Shown here piece by piece: positions 47,656-57,283 of a stretch of 64,000 nt of DNA. The notes under the pieces are model-generated. The model saw only the letters and a program-made list of their open reading frames with translations. It was not told the DNA's origin and ran no database searches. Source of the DNA: Bacteroidota bacterium. GTDB taxonomy: Bacteria; Bacteroidota; Bacteroidia; Bacteroidales; Dysgonomonadaceae. Each line of letters opens with the position of its first letter. Position 1 is the first letter of the stretch. The DNA lies in the NCBI GenBank assembly GCA_023622765.1, contig JAMNYO010000034.1, forward strand, positions 1-64,000. The letters are read 5' to 3'. The translations under genes and the position numbers were made by a program.

Positions 47656-48624
47656 TCATGTCCCGCACCTTTTAATCGCTTGAATACAGCGCTCAATGGC
47701 ATCTTCCCAGGTCGGGATAACCACGTTGAATACTGACCGGATCTTGGCGTGATCCAACACGCTATACGCGGGGCGCACAGCGGCGGCACCGTACTCTTCC
47801 GATGAAACGGGCAACAGTTCGCACCCCGCCATGCCGGCCAGCCGCTGGATCGCTCGGGCAAAGTCGAACCAAGTGATCGCCCCCACGTTCGTGAAATGAT
47901 ACAGTCCCGTTTTCCACGCCTGCTCCTCCTCCGCACGTTGAAGGATGTAGAGGATCATCTCCGCCAGGTCAACCGCGTAGGTGGGGCTACCCGTTTGGTC
48001 GTTCACCACGGTGAGTCTCTCCCGCTCCCCCATCAGCCGGATCATCGTCTTCACGAAGTTGCTGCCATATTCTGAAAAGAGCCAAGCGGTACGCAGGATG
48101 ATCCAGTCGCCCCCCACCGCTTGCAGGGCCTCCTCCCCTTTCAGCTTCGATTCACCGTAAACCGACAGCGGTCCCGGCTTCATCGCCTCCGTGTAGGGAA
48201 CGTCAGAACGGCCGTCGAACACGAAGTCGGTCGACACGTGAATCAACTTCACCGCATGCTCCCTGGCCACCAGCGCCAGGTTTCGAACCGCCCCCTCGTT
48301 CACGGCAAACGCGCGCTCAGGTTCCGCCTCGGCCTTATCTACCGCCGTGTAAGCCGCCCCGTTCACGATGTACTGAATATGATGACGGGTCACGTAGTCA
48401 TCGACCTGATCGATATCGGTAATATCCAAGCTATCCACGTCCGTGAGAAAAAAGCGGAAGGGGAGGTTCACCTGCTCGCTCGCGCTCTTCAACGCGCACC
48501 CCAACTGACCATACGCGCCGGTTACCAGCACGTTCTTCTGCACCAGCCCGTAAAAAACCGGTTGGCGGAAAGTAACCTGATCCGTCCCTCCCAGATGCTT
48601 AGTCGTACCCGTGAAAATAGCCAT
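47656..48624 (-). CDS. rfbD: dTDP-4-dehydrorhamnose reductase
   Basis: A 322-residue short-chain dehydrogenase making dTDP-L-rhamnose. It has the NAD(P)-binding site (VLVTGAYGQLGCAL), the catalytic YGESK (YxxxK, SVYGESKLKGE) and the family segment HVSTDFVFDG. The ATG at 48624 gives about 27 residues before the Rossmann start that the family normally lacks. A GTG at 48543 (VQKNVLVTGAYG) would give a standard length, so the true start is uncertain. A TATTTTTG -7 box lies at 48729-48722. Other rhamnose genes are not in this window. Confidence 0.92.
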   Translation of the reverse strand: MAIFTGTTKHLGGTDQVTFRQPVFYGLVQKNVLVTGAYGQLGCALKSASEQVNLPFRFFLTDVDSLDITDIDQVDDYVTRHHIQYIVNGAAYTAVDKAEAEPERAFAVNEGAVRNLALVAREHAVKLIHVSTDFVFDGRSDVPYTEAMKPGPLSVYGESKLKGEEALQAVGGDWIILRTAWLFSEYGSNFVKTMIRLMGERERLTVVNDQTGSPTYAVDLAEMILYILQRAEEEQAWKTGLYHFTNVGAITWFDFARAIQRLAGMAGCELLPVSSEEYGAAAVRPAYSVLDHAKIRSVFNVVIPTWEDAIERCIQAIKRCGT

Positions 48625-48721
48625 ACCCTGTTATTATTGAACGGTGTTATATTTCTCAGAGAGCAGCCTCCGCGATATCGTGTCGCGTAGGTCGTACTGA
48701 CAAAATAGTGTAATTTCGCGA

Positions 48722-48729
48722 CAAAAATA
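48722..48729 (-). promoter_or_regulatory. -7 box for rfbD-prfC
   Basis: TATTTTTG on the minus strand, about 100 nt before the ATG at 48624. It is divergent from the hydrolase promoter at 48840. Confidence 0.45.
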
Positions 48730-48839
48730 CAACATTATACCCAAGAACCCTGCCATCGGAATGAAGAATTTTCCCTTACCGATGGTGCGATACCACGACT
48801 TTCCCACCGCATTTGCCCCCACTTTACACTTTTTTCGGC

Positions 48840-48847
48840 TATTTTTG
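48840..48847 (+). promoter_or_regulatory. -7 box for the MBL-fold hydrolase gene
   Basis: TATTTTTG on the plus strand, 20 nt before the ATG at 48868. Confidence 0.5.
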
Positions 48848-48867
48848 TAACCATAAAAGGCAAAAAG

Positions 48868-49650
48868 ATGGTTACACTACATATCATCGAGTCGGGTTAC
48901 TTCCTTGGCGATGGCGGGGTGATGTTTGGCTCGATTCCCAAAAGGTACTGGTCGACCAAGTACAAGGTCGACGATAACAACATGTGCGTGATGGCGCTCC
49001 GCTGTCTCTTTATCGACACCGGTGAGCGGCGGATCCTCGTGGACGCGGGGATAGGCAACAAGCACGACCAGAGGTTAACGTTTTACCAACCCTACTCCCA
49101 AAAAGATGTTGCAAAGGCCATCCTCGAAATAGGATACGCATCGGAAGAGGTGACCGACGTGATCTTGACGCACCTCCACTTTGACCACTGTGGCGGTAGC
49201 ACCGTGTTCAACAAGGCGGGCAAGGCTATACCCACCTACCCCAACGCCACCTACTGGGTGAGCCAGAATCAGTGGGAGAACTACCGGAATCCCATGCTCT
49301 TCGAAAAAGGGTCATTCTTCGCCGATAACATCGAACCTATCCGCGAAGCGGGGCAGCTGCAACTCGTGCGGGAAAATACCCGGATCGATGAACATATCCG
49401 TCTGGAGCTATACGATGGTCACTCGCCCGGGCAGATCGCGGTACTCATTGACACCCCTCAAGGCAACTACGCATTCCCGGGCGACGTGGTGCCCACCTCG
49501 CTCAACCTGTCGTTAAGCTGGGTTTCGGCCTACGATAATAACGCCGCCCTCGCCATGGAAGAGAAGAAACGGTTTCTGGACAAGGCAAAAGCCGATCGGC
49601 GAACGCTGATCTTCTGCCACGACGCGTACACGGTCTCGGCGAAACTGTAA
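48868..49650 (+). CDS. MBL-fold metallohydrolase
   Basis: A 260-residue binuclear zinc hydrolase. The HxHxDH motif is THLHFDHCGG. Further ligands are the His of DGHSPGQ and Asp of FPGDVVPTS, with a terminal His in FCHDAYT. The layout is like quorum-quenching lactonases and related hydrolases, but the substrate is unknown. It has its own promoter and is followed by the interrupted peptidase gene. Confidence 0.9.
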   Translation: MVTLHIIESGYFLGDGGVMFGSIPKRYWSTKYKVDDNNMCVMALRCLFIDTGERRILVDAGIGNKHDQRLTFYQPYSQKDVAKAILEIGYASEEVTDVILTHLHFDHCGGSTVFNKAGKAIPTYPNATYWVSQNQWENYRNPMLFEKGSFFADNIEPIREAGQLQLVRENTRIDEHIRLELYDGHSPGQIAVLIDTPQGNYAFPGDVVPTSLNLSLSWVSAYDNNAALAMEEKKRFLDKAKADRRTLIFCHDAYTVSAKL

Positions 49651-49700
49651 AACAATAAGGGTGCCCGGTAAAAACACCCCTAACTGCTGCGCTCGCCATA

Positions 49701-50774
49701 GTGAACACGTCTGCGCAATCCTTTGACTCACTGCAAGCAGAAAAAGACTCGCTCAGGATAATGGAGGAGCACTTACATCAACAGGTGAAGTCGCTGGAAC
49801 AGACAATTAACGATTACCAACACAGGTTCGACCAGTTAGAGAAGCAGATTGACGACCTGATGTGGTTCCGTCGACTGGAAGATATAGCCTTTATCGATAA
49901 AGTGCGACTTACCGGCTCACCCCGCTGGAAGCCGAAAAGCGAAGACGACCGGTTCGCGGGAAATAAGCTGCAATTTTACGCCTATCTCTTTATCCCGAAA
50001 AAGGTTGAATGGAAAAAGAAACACCCGCTTATCGTGCTTCCTCACAGCGGTATACATGCCAACTTCTCCACCTACTACTACCATATAGTCAGGGAGTTCG
50101 TGGCGCAAGGGTACGTGGTGGTATCCGCGGAATACCGGGGCAGCACCGGGTATGGGGAAAAAACGTACGAGAACATCGATTACGGGGGGCGTGAGAATGA
50201 TGACGTGCTGGCTAGCCGCGACTACATGGTAAAGAACTACCCTATCGTCGACTCCACCCGAGTGGGGGTGGTTGGCTGGAGCCACGGTGGCATGATCGCG
50301 CTGATGCAGATCCTGTTACACGGCGACAAGTATCAATGCGCCTTTGCCGGTGTTCCGGTGAGCGATCTGGAGAATAGACTGGCGTCACACGACGAGAGTT
50401 ATAGCGCCTACTTCACTGCCCCTTACCATATAGGCGAATCCATCGAGGAGAATCCGGAGGAGTACGCACGACGCTCACCCACCTCCTACGCGGCCAATTT
50501 AGATAAGCCGCTGCTCATCTATACCAATACCAACGATAACGACGTCTACGTGGAGGAGGTGGAGCTAATGATCAACACGCTCAAATAACATGACAAGGAG
50601 TTCGAGTACAAGATTTTCCAAGAAGCATCGGGGGGACACGGGTTCGACCGCATCGATACCAAAGAGGCTACCGACATCCGCTTCACGCTGCATAAATTTT
50701 TAGAGCGCTACCTGAAACCCCCGCATCCATTCAAGTCCGAAAAAGAGATGCGGAAAACGGCCTACGGGTTTTAA
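49701..50774 (+). pseudogene. S9-family (prolyl oligopeptidase-like) peptidase with in-frame stop
   Basis: The first 295 codons encode an alpha/beta-hydrolase. The nucleophile is Ser194 (GWSHGGMIA) and a likely catalytic Asp is in TNTNDNDVY. A TAA at 50586-50588 interrupts the frame. The same frame then continues for 61 codons (FEYKIFQEASGGHGFDRID) to a TAA at 50772-50774 and contains the catalytic His (codon 50637-50639). Upstream of the GTG at 49701, the frame reads like the end of a signal peptide (LTAALAIVNTSAQ) but has no start codon. The gene therefore looks inactivated at both ends. Stop readthrough is possible but less likely. Confidence 0.85.
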
Positions 50775-50841
50775 ATCGGTTTTATCGAGTAAACATACCG
50801 TAACCGTACATATAAAGCAACCTGTAGATACATCCTTTATT

Positions 50842-52470
50842 ATGCGAAATATAACAGCTCTTTTAATTTCTTTGGTGGCACTATTACTCTCGTGTGGGTA
50901 CAACGATAAGGTGAAAGTGCAAATCAACTCGCCAACACTGCCCGTGTTGACCGGCAAAGAGTACAACCCCGTGCAAAAGATTACCCTAGTACGCGATAAC
51001 AGCATGGAGTACAACATAAAGAAGCTTGTCATATCCCTACAAGGCACCACCGATAGCGATGACATCGCGAAACTGTCGCTTTTCAAAGCCGATGAAGCGG
51101 GAAAGTTCGATACAACGGTAACTATAGGTGAAACGGTACCGAAAGGTAACATGGCAACATTCACCCATCGTTTCCCAATAAAGGAAGACACGCTTACCCT
51201 CTGGGTATCCGTCACGCTCAAAGAAAACATCGACCTCACGCACCGCGTAGGTATACAGTGCGAAAAGATGATCACCAACAAGGGGAAGCTACATATACCA
51301 AATAGTGAAAACGAACCCCTGCGTACAGGTGTAGCGCTCCGTCAACATGGTCAAGACGGGGTACATACCTCCCGCATACCGGGACTGGCCACCTCGAAGC
51401 AGGGAACGCTACTGGCGATTTACGATGCACGATACGAAAGCGCACGAGATTTACAGGGAGATATAGATATTGCCATGAATCGAAGTCTCGACGGGGGACG
51501 CACTTGGGAACCCATGCAGGTGATACTCGACAGGAATGAATGGGGTGGCATGCCGGAAAAATACAACGGGGTGAGCGATGCCTGCATCCTGGTAGATGAG
51601 AAGAGCGGCGATATCTACGTGGCCGGACTCTGGATGCACGGCGTGCTTGATGGTGAAACCGGGAAATGGGTGGAAGGGTTGACCGCCGATAGTACCCGGT
51701 GGATTCACCAGTGGCAAGCGAAGGGATCACAACCCAGCTACGGTGTTAAAGAGACCTCGCAGTTCCTGATTACCAAAAGTAGCGATGACGGCCTCACCTG
51801 GAGTGAACCGGTGAACCTCACCCACCTCAAGAAGAGAGAGTGGTGGCTCTTCGCCCCGGCACCCGGGCAGGGCATTACCATGACAGACGGCACGTTGGTT
51901 TTACCCACCCAGGGCAGGGATGAAACAGGAGTGCCGTTTTCCAACATCACCTGGAACAAAGATGGTGGCAAGAGCTGGGTAACCAGTAATCCAGCCACGA
52001 AAAACACCACGGAGTGCGCGGTGGTCGAACTTGAGAATGGAGATTTAATGCTGAATATGCGGGATAACCGCAACCGGGGCAATGAAGAGGTGAACGGTCG
52101 TTCCGTGTTTGTCACCAGCGACCTGGGGCAAACCTGGACGGAACACCCCACGTCGCGCAAAGCCCTGGTAGAACCCACCTGCATGGCCAGCCTGCACAAA
52201 CATACCTATTATGATGAAGGTAAAGAAAAGTCGTTACTGCTCTTTGTCAACCCGGCATCTGCTTTCAGACGGAACAACATCACGCTAAAAGTGAGTTACG
52301 ATGATGGCAACACATGGCCTGAAGAACAATATATCCTGCTTGATGAATACAATGGGCGGGGATATTCATGTATCACATCGGTCAATGATTCTACCATCGG
52401 TATTCTCTACGAGAGTAGCCAGGCAGATTTGGTCTTCCAAACGGTCTCATTACAGGAGATACTGCCATAA
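50842..52470 (+). CDS. nanH: Sialidase lipoprotein (GH33)
   Basis: A 542-residue exo-alpha-sialidase. The SPII signal ends LLLSC with Cys18. Residues 20-145 are a beta-sandwich (sialidase N-terminal domain). The catalytic propeller begins at the SRIP motif (Arg178) and has several Asp boxes (SLDGGRTW, SSDDGLTW, NKDGGKSW, SYDDGNTW). It would release terminal sialic acid from host or mucin glycans at the cell surface. No sialic-acid catabolic genes are adjacent. It is convergent with the esterase gene. Confidence 0.94.
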   Translation: MRNITALLISLVALLLSCGYNDKVKVQINSPTLPVLTGKEYNPVQKITLVRDNSMEYNIKKLVISLQGTTDSDDIAKLSLFKADEAGKFDTTVTIGETVPKGNMATFTHRFPIKEDTLTLWVSVTLKENIDLTHRVGIQCEKMITNKGKLHIPNSENEPLRTGVALRQHGQDGVHTSRIPGLATSKQGTLLAIYDARYESARDLQGDIDIAMNRSLDGGRTWEPMQVILDRNEWGGMPEKYNGVSDACILVDEKSGDIYVAGLWMHGVLDGETGKWVEGLTADSTRWIHQWQAKGSQPSYGVKETSQFLITKSSDDGLTWSEPVNLTHLKKREWWLFAPAPGQGITMTDGTLVLPTQGRDETGVPFSNITWNKDGGKSWVTSNPATKNTTECAVVELENGDLMLNMRDNRNRGNEEVNGRSVFVTSDLGQTWTEHPTSRKALVEPTCMASLHKHTYYDEGKEKSLLLFVNPASAFRRNNITLKVSYDDGNTWPEEQYILLDEYNGRGYSCITSVNDSTIGILYESSQADLVFQTVSLQEILP

Positions 52471-52507
52471 GGCTCACATCACGTTTCCGCGTAAAAGGTT
52501 TACGTGC

Positions 52508-54148
52508 CTAAACCTCCTTACGACTTTTTAATATGATTCCGCTTTCTGTCTTTACGGTAACATGCAAGTTTTTATTCAGCGCGTTGGTAAACCAACAAAC
52601 CTCTATCTCTCCGGTGTTTGATTGAGAAACAATGGCTCCACCTGCAATATCCCACTTAACTTCCCCTACCGATATCAACTCTTCCCAATCTAAAGCATAT
52701 ATAGCACTATTTTTACCCGTTTTATGTTCTGTGATCCGGGGTTTGGTATCGGTCAGTCTTTCATATAGGTAATTTATGGTCGCATCATAGACTATTTGCA
52801 TGTTATTATTGGAGGTACCATCAACATTTACGTTCAGGTCATGTTTCACGTTGCTGAAAGCATGAAGTTTACAGGGTAAATTCACTTCTCGCATACGCTC
52901 TTCAATAGCTGCACTTCCGTATATTTTGATTAAACTACTTCCTAAACGATGGAGTAGATCTCCGGTGATAAACTCAAAAGGCATACCCGAGTGAAAGGGT
53001 ACCACATCATCATCCGTTCCGTGAAACAAAAGCATATTCACGTTATCATCGTGATCTATCAACGCCAAATCAGTGATAGCTCCCGATAAACTAACCACCC
53101 CTTTTGTTTGGGTATTTAACGGGATAGGGCCCAAATCATCCCTGAAAAGATTAGCGCCCGTGGAGGAGTAAACCTCGTGTTGTTCCATGATTGCGGCTGT
53201 CAGCGCGGTTACTGCTCCCGCGCTATGTCCCATGTAAAACACCGAAGTAGTGTCAATTCCATAAAGATTAGCATTGTTGATCAAGAAGCGTGTGGCACTT
53301 CTGTAATCTTGCACGGCACGGTAAATGGTTCTTTCAACAAGGGCAGGCTCGAGAAAAGAAGCTCCCAACCTGTAATTGATGGAAGCTACCACGTAACCTC
53401 GCCCGGCTAAATTGTTTGCCAACATGGGTATAAAAGAGCTCTGCTTGTCGCCAAACAAAAAAGCACCACCATGTGCCATCACGATTAAAGGACGTTTTAC
53501 AATAACGTCGTTTCGCGGGTGATAGAGGTCTAATTTCAAATCGAGGGGTACTACATCCTTCTCAAGGATAGGGTTTTCTAATATTTCGGTTATTAGTTTA
53601 TTAAAGTCTGAAGTGGAGGTATATGGAGATGAAGGTCCGGTGTAAAACCCTTTCTGGTTATCGTAAATAATATCTTCTTGTATCGCGACTTGAACGTTTG
53701 GGAGAGAATGTAAATAGCGTGGGAAAATGTTTGTTTTTATGATAACACTCTTCCAAGGTGCTTCAATTTTTAATAACGGGTACGCCTTATTAGGCAAATT
53801 ACTATCCGGGAATGTTACCAATAGATCATCTCCCTTTGTTTTGAATAAAGCAATGGTACGGTTGTTTTTAACTGAAACCAAACAGCTTCCGTCAAAAGTA
53901 ACGGCGATAGAGTCACAAGAGCTTCCCTTATCTGTAAAACAGTAAGCCGAAGAGGATGCACCTCCGCTTGACTTGTTCACTTGAAGGTAGAAAACTTCAG
54001 ACGGGGTGTTAACGCGATATAAACCTTCCAAATCAACGTCAGCAATATCTGAAAGCTCAAGAATTTCGTCCTGGTTTTCGCATCCCGTTATAAAGATCGT
54101 GAAAACCAACAATATCGAAAAAGCAATGTTAAAGGGTAGTCTATTCAT
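52508..54148 (-). CDS. Alpha/beta-hydrolase esterase lipoprotein
   Basis: A 546-residue surface or periplasmic esterase. The SPII signal ends FITGC (Cys near 23). The hydrolase core has the oxyanion HGGAFLFG, the nucleophile elbow GHSAGAV, an Asp in HGTDDDVVP and a His in VKHDL. Residues after about 490 form an Ig-like beta-sandwich (VTVKTESGIILKS at the end). The start at 54148 is an ATG; a TTG precedes it. A TAATTTTG -7 box lies at 54238-54231. It could deacylate glycans, and the sialidase next door makes a sialate O-acetylesterase role thinkable, but that is inference. Confidence 0.85.
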   Translation of the reverse strand: MNRLPFNIAFSILLVFTIFITGCENQDEILELSDIADVDLEGLYRVNTPSEVFYLQVNKSSGGASSSAYCFTDKGSSCDSIAVTFDGSCLVSVKNNRTIALFKTKGDDLLVTFPDSNLPNKAYPLLKIEAPWKSVIIKTNIFPRYLHSLPNVQVAIQEDIIYDNQKGFYTGPSSPYTSTSDFNKLITEILENPILEKDVVPLDLKLDLYHPRNDVIVKRPLIVMAHGGAFLFGDKQSSFIPMLANNLAGRGYVVASINYRLGASFLEPALVERTIYRAVQDYRSATRFLINNANLYGIDTTSVFYMGHSAGAVTALTAAIMEQHEVYSSTGANLFRDDLGPIPLNTQTKGVVSLSGAITDLALIDHDDNVNMLLFHGTDDDVVPFHSGMPFEFITGDLLHRLGSSLIKIYGSAAIEERMREVNLPCKLHAFSNVKHDLNVNVDGTSNNNMQIVYDATINYLYERLTDTKPRITEHKTGKNSAIYALDWEELISVGEVKWDIAGGAIVSQSNTGEIEVCWFTNALNKNLHVTVKTESGIILKSRKEV

Positions 54149-54360
54149 CAATGTTTAGCTTTAAATGGTATTTTGACAGGCGCCCACCGATTCCGGTGAT
54201 AAGCACCCAACTGCTAAATAATCACTCTGGCAAAATTAGATGAAAATCTCCCAATTTCCAAGCGTCTATAATAAAAATCGAAGGGTGTTGAGCCAAGTAG
54301 CAAGTACTTCAAATTAGGTAGGTTTGTTTGATGTTATACATCAATTGATGGGCATCTATG

Positions 54361-54399
54361 CAAAAAGGGGTCAACTTAAACAGTTGAGCCCTTTTTGCA
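54361..54399 (-). terminator. Hairpin with T tracts
   Basis: CAAAAAGGG, then TCAACT, a short loop, AGTTGA and CCCTTTTTG form a long near-perfect stem. It has T tracts on both strands and lies downstream of the TlpA gene. Confidence 0.65.
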
Positions 54400-54475
54400 T
54401 GAGCCCGTACAGCGTATGGGATATTCCTACTCCCGGCTTGTAGTTAACCTTATATGTATGTTATCCTTCGCATAA

Positions 54476-54513
54476 AAAAAGAGCCGCCCCATTCTGAGAC
54501 AGCCCCTTTTTAG
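54476..54513 (-). terminator. Terminator after the susCD-tlpA operon
   Basis: On the minus strand AAAAAGGGGCTG pairs with CGGCTCTTTTTT, including G-U pairs, and ends in a T tract. It begins 23 bp after the TlpA-like gene stop. Confidence 0.7.
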
Positions 54514-54535
54514 GATGAGCCTGTGTGGATGTACC

Positions 54536-55678
54536 TTATTTGGAGGTAACCTCCTTGAGCTTCTCGATGAGCTGTTCGCCCCTCAAGTTTTTAGCCAGTA
54601 TATTGCCTTCTTTATCCAGGAGCACGATAAAGGGAATACCCGAGAACTGGTAGAGCTTCATCACCTCTTTCCCGGCCTCAGGTGCCAGCACCTGATCCCA
54701 TGGCATTTTTTCCTCGTCCAGCGCCTTTAACCAGTCCGCTTCCTTACTGTCGATCGACACGTTAAAGAACGAAACCCCTTTACCCGAGAACTGCTCGTAC
54801 GCCTTCTTCATGTTGGGCATCTCTTTCCGACAGGGACCGCACCATGATGCCCAGAAGTCGATAACCAGGTAGTTGCCTTTAAAGTCTTGCGGGCCGATTG
54901 TTTTTTGCTTATCGGGTGTCGGGTAAGCGAACTCGGGTGCCGGTTGACCCAATGCCACCCGTTCGGTCTGCAGTTTCTTCTCTTCTCGTTCGGTCTTAAA
55001 CGCTACCAGGGGAGCGTAGTTGGGATCCTTCGCTTCAAGCTTGCCCAACACCTGCTCTACCAGCGGTTGATCATCGCTACTCCTCAACCCGGGCAGAATA
55101 GTCAAGACACTGTTCCTGTCGGCGTAATGCTTCGCCAAAAAACGGGTGCGTGCCATCCTGTCTTCATTCAAAGCCCCGAAGAGGGAGGTAAACGCCTCTT
55201 GCCGCTTAAGCGGGTCTATATCTATCTTATGCAGGTTTTGAGAGATCGCGATCATCTGTTGGTAATAACGATAGTCGTCCCAATTTACAAGATTCATCAA
55301 CTCATTGTTGGGGCCACCATAGATATGCACGTAAGGCGGGTTTTTAATCTTCACCTTGGCGGTATCCATACCCCTAAAGTCGATCACCAGATCTTCATCC
55401 TCGGCCCAAAAGTTCACGGCTTGCCATTTTTGACAGTCGAGCGTGTACATGCCGGGCTCTTCAACGAGCAGTTGAATGCTATAGGTACCATCTTCATTCA
55501 CCTTGCAGGAGTCGACCACCACCTTGTCAAACTGGTCGCGCTTGATTACCTCGATATTGAACTGGTTATCGGGAAACTCCACCTTCCCCTGAATAGTAAT
55601 CGTCTGCTTCTGCTCAGAGGATGTACACATGCTCAAGAGCAGCATGCAGCCTAATAAAAAAATCATTTGCCTTTTCAT
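54536..55678 (-). CDS. TlpA-like thioredoxin lipoprotein with N-terminal DUF4369
   Basis: A 380-residue thiol-disulfide protein. The SPII signal ends in SMC (Cys near 18). A DUF4369-like beta domain (TIQGKVEFPDNQFNIEV) leads the mature protein, and residues 245-380 are a thioredoxin fold with the active site WASWCGPCRKEMP. The ATG at 55678 is preferred to a GTG at 55681. It is the last gene of the SusC/SusD operon. Such proteins keep exported Cys reduced or isomerise disulfides. Confidence 0.9.
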   Translation of the reverse strand: MKRQMIFLLGCMLLLSMCTSSEQKQTITIQGKVEFPDNQFNIEVIKRDQFDKVVVDSCKVNEDGTYSIQLLVEEPGMYTLDCQKWQAVNFWAEDEDLVIDFRGMDTAKVKIKNPPYVHIYGGPNNELMNLVNWDDYRYYQQMIAISQNLHKIDIDPLKRQEAFTSLFGALNEDRMARTRFLAKHYADRNSVLTILPGLRSSDDQPLVEQVLGKLEAKDPNYAPLVAFKTEREEKKLQTERVALGQPAPEFAYPTPDKQKTIGPQDFKGNYLVIDFWASWCGPCRKEMPNMKKAYEQFSGKGVSFFNVSIDSKEADWLKALDEEKMPWDQVLAPEAGKEVMKLYQFSGIPFIVLLDKEGNILAKNLRGEQLIEKLKEVTSK

Positions 55679-55729
55679 CACCTTTGTTTGTTGTTTTTTT
55701 GTTTGTTTGAACTATTGTTTGCTAACCCG

Positions 55730-57271
55730 TCACTTTTTATACATCAAATCGATGATATGGTTGAAACCTGAGTAGACGGTTCCCTGTTCGGTGATCGCGC
55801 CCGTCATCTCGTTAAACTTGAACTTGTAGACTTTCCCGGAACCCCCGCCGTTTGTCGTGACGAAGAGTATTTTACCGTTATATTGGGCATCGTCCTTATT
55901 TACATACACCTTTAAGCCGGAGATCTTCTCGCCGCCTGAAACGCTGAAAACATGGGTCTCAGACTCTCTCCCGAACCGGTAGCAATAGAGGTCGCTGTCG
56001 GTCGCGTAGAACATGAAGTCGCCCCGGGTACCAAACGCGTAGACGTTTGCATCACGTATACCGGTTAACGCGCTGATGTCGCTACACTCGAGCGGAACCG
56101 GTTCAGCCGACTTGAAGTCCACCCTAAAGAGGTAGGGAGATAGCTGCCCATTTTCTCCCTTTTTATTGAAGATGGCGCAGGTGCTTCCATCTTTACCCTC
56201 ATCCAAGGTTACAAACTCAAAGGAGGGATCAATCTTACCAGGATTGAACAGTTCGGAAGTTGAATTAGGAACGATTAGCGCACCCCAGAGACGAATGTTC
56301 ATAAATCTGTTTTTCAACAGGTCGAAGAAGACGGCCCTTGTTCCCGGACTGTTCCCGGCGTTAGTAACGCCCGCCAACACGGGGGCCACGTTGTAATCGT
56401 CGCCCGTGAGGGTCGTGCTGTTGAACACGGCAGCCCCCCAAACCATCATATAGGCCACGTAATATATTTTCCCGTCATTAACAATCACTTCAAACCCTCC
56501 GTTTGCATCAGTATAGTGGTAGGCCTGCGGAGCTTTTGTGGTAGGAGTACCGACCGTCTGGTTGAAGAGCGACAAGTAAGTGGCCTCCTGTAGTTTGTAG
56601 GTGCCGGGGTCTAACACGTAGCCGTCATCGTCGGCGAATATGTACATGTTCATCCTTTTACTGTTCACGCCGTTACCGAGCAACCGTCCCTTTTCAATCT
56701 TCTTCCCACCGTTCACGGCAGAGAAATGGTTTTTCACTATCCTACCGTCACCGCCCACGACAATGTCCTCATCCCGAATAAAGCCGATCTCGCCCTTGCC
56801 CGAGGCATCTTCATCGAGCACTATCAACCCGTTGAGAGGAGAGATAATGAATTGAAACAGGTGGCTGGTTGTCGCACCGGTCTTCTTATTTGAAACGGTA
56901 AACACCGCCCAATACTCGGTGGGGGTTTCCGCTATTTTGTACTCCAGGTTCAGCGATGTGCCTATCACCTCAGGTTGCTTATAGTTGCCATAGGTTCCCT
57001 CCGGTGTTTTATTATACCGTTTCCATTCGTAGCTGTAATCGCCTTCGCTGGTACCCTCGGCAAACCTCATCACGGGCTGCAACTTAATCAGCTCATTTTC
57101 GAGACAGAACAGGGTGTTATTCCTGTCGATAACACCGGGGATGGACTCGATAACCGGCTCGCCGATATTGTCTAAATAGTCGTAATTCCCTTTATCCTGG
57201 TAACACCCGGTCAAGGTGGCGGCGATACAAATCGCTACACCAATCAGCGCTGTTGTTAGTTTATTCGTCAT
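55730..57271 (-). CDS. PKD-like family lipoprotein
   Basis: A 513-residue lipoprotein. The SPII signal ends TLTGC (Cys near 23). An N-terminal PKD/Ig-like region (IDRNNTLFCLENELIKLQPVMRF) is followed by a repeat-rich, propeller-like C-terminal part (DANVYAFGTRGDFMFYATDSDLYCYR). The start is set at the ATG at 57271 rather than a TTG at 57280. Family members are found with SusC/SusD pairs and are probably surface-exposed accessory binding proteins. Confidence 0.8.
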   Translation of the reverse strand: MTNKLTTALIGVAICIAATLTGCYQDKGNYDYLDNIGEPVIESIPGVIDRNNTLFCLENELIKLQPVMRFAEGTSEGDYSYEWKRYNKTPEGTYGNYKQPEVIGTSLNLEYKIAETPTEYWAVFTVSNKKTGATTSHLFQFIISPLNGLIVLDEDASGKGEIGFIRDEDIVVGGDGRIVKNHFSAVNGGKKIEKGRLLGNGVNSKRMNMYIFADDDGYVLDPGTYKLQEATYLSLFNQTVGTPTTKAPQAYHYTDANGGFEVIVNDGKIYYVAYMMVWGAAVFNSTTLTGDDYNVAPVLAGVTNAGNSPGTRAVFFDLLKNRFMNIRLWGALIVPNSTSELFNPGKIDPSFEFVTLDEGKDGSTCAIFNKKGENGQLSPYLFRVDFKSAEPVPLECSDISALTGIRDANVYAFGTRGDFMFYATDSDLYCYRFGRESETHVFSVSGGEKISGLKVYVNKDDAQYNGKILFVTTNGGGSGKVYKFKFNEMTGAITEQGTVYSGFNHIIDLMYKK

Positions 57272-57283
57272 ATCGTTCAAAAA

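Larger units (their letters stand above)
54152..54535. other. Intergenic region with two hairpins
   Basis: No gene is visible. It holds a terminator for the susC operon (54476-54513), a second strong hairpin (54361-54399), and the -7 box of the esterase gene (54238-54231, minus). Confidence 0.6.

Noticed and set aside
49701-50588. A complete 295-residue alpha/beta-hydrolase gene
   Set aside because: The catalytic His lies in the same frame after the stop and the signal peptide lacks a start codon, so I list the whole stretch as a pseudogene.
52488-52506. Terminator between the sialidase and esterase genes
   Set aside because: There is an 8-bp hairpin (CGCGTAAA/TTTACGTG) but no T tract, so it is too weak to list as a terminator.
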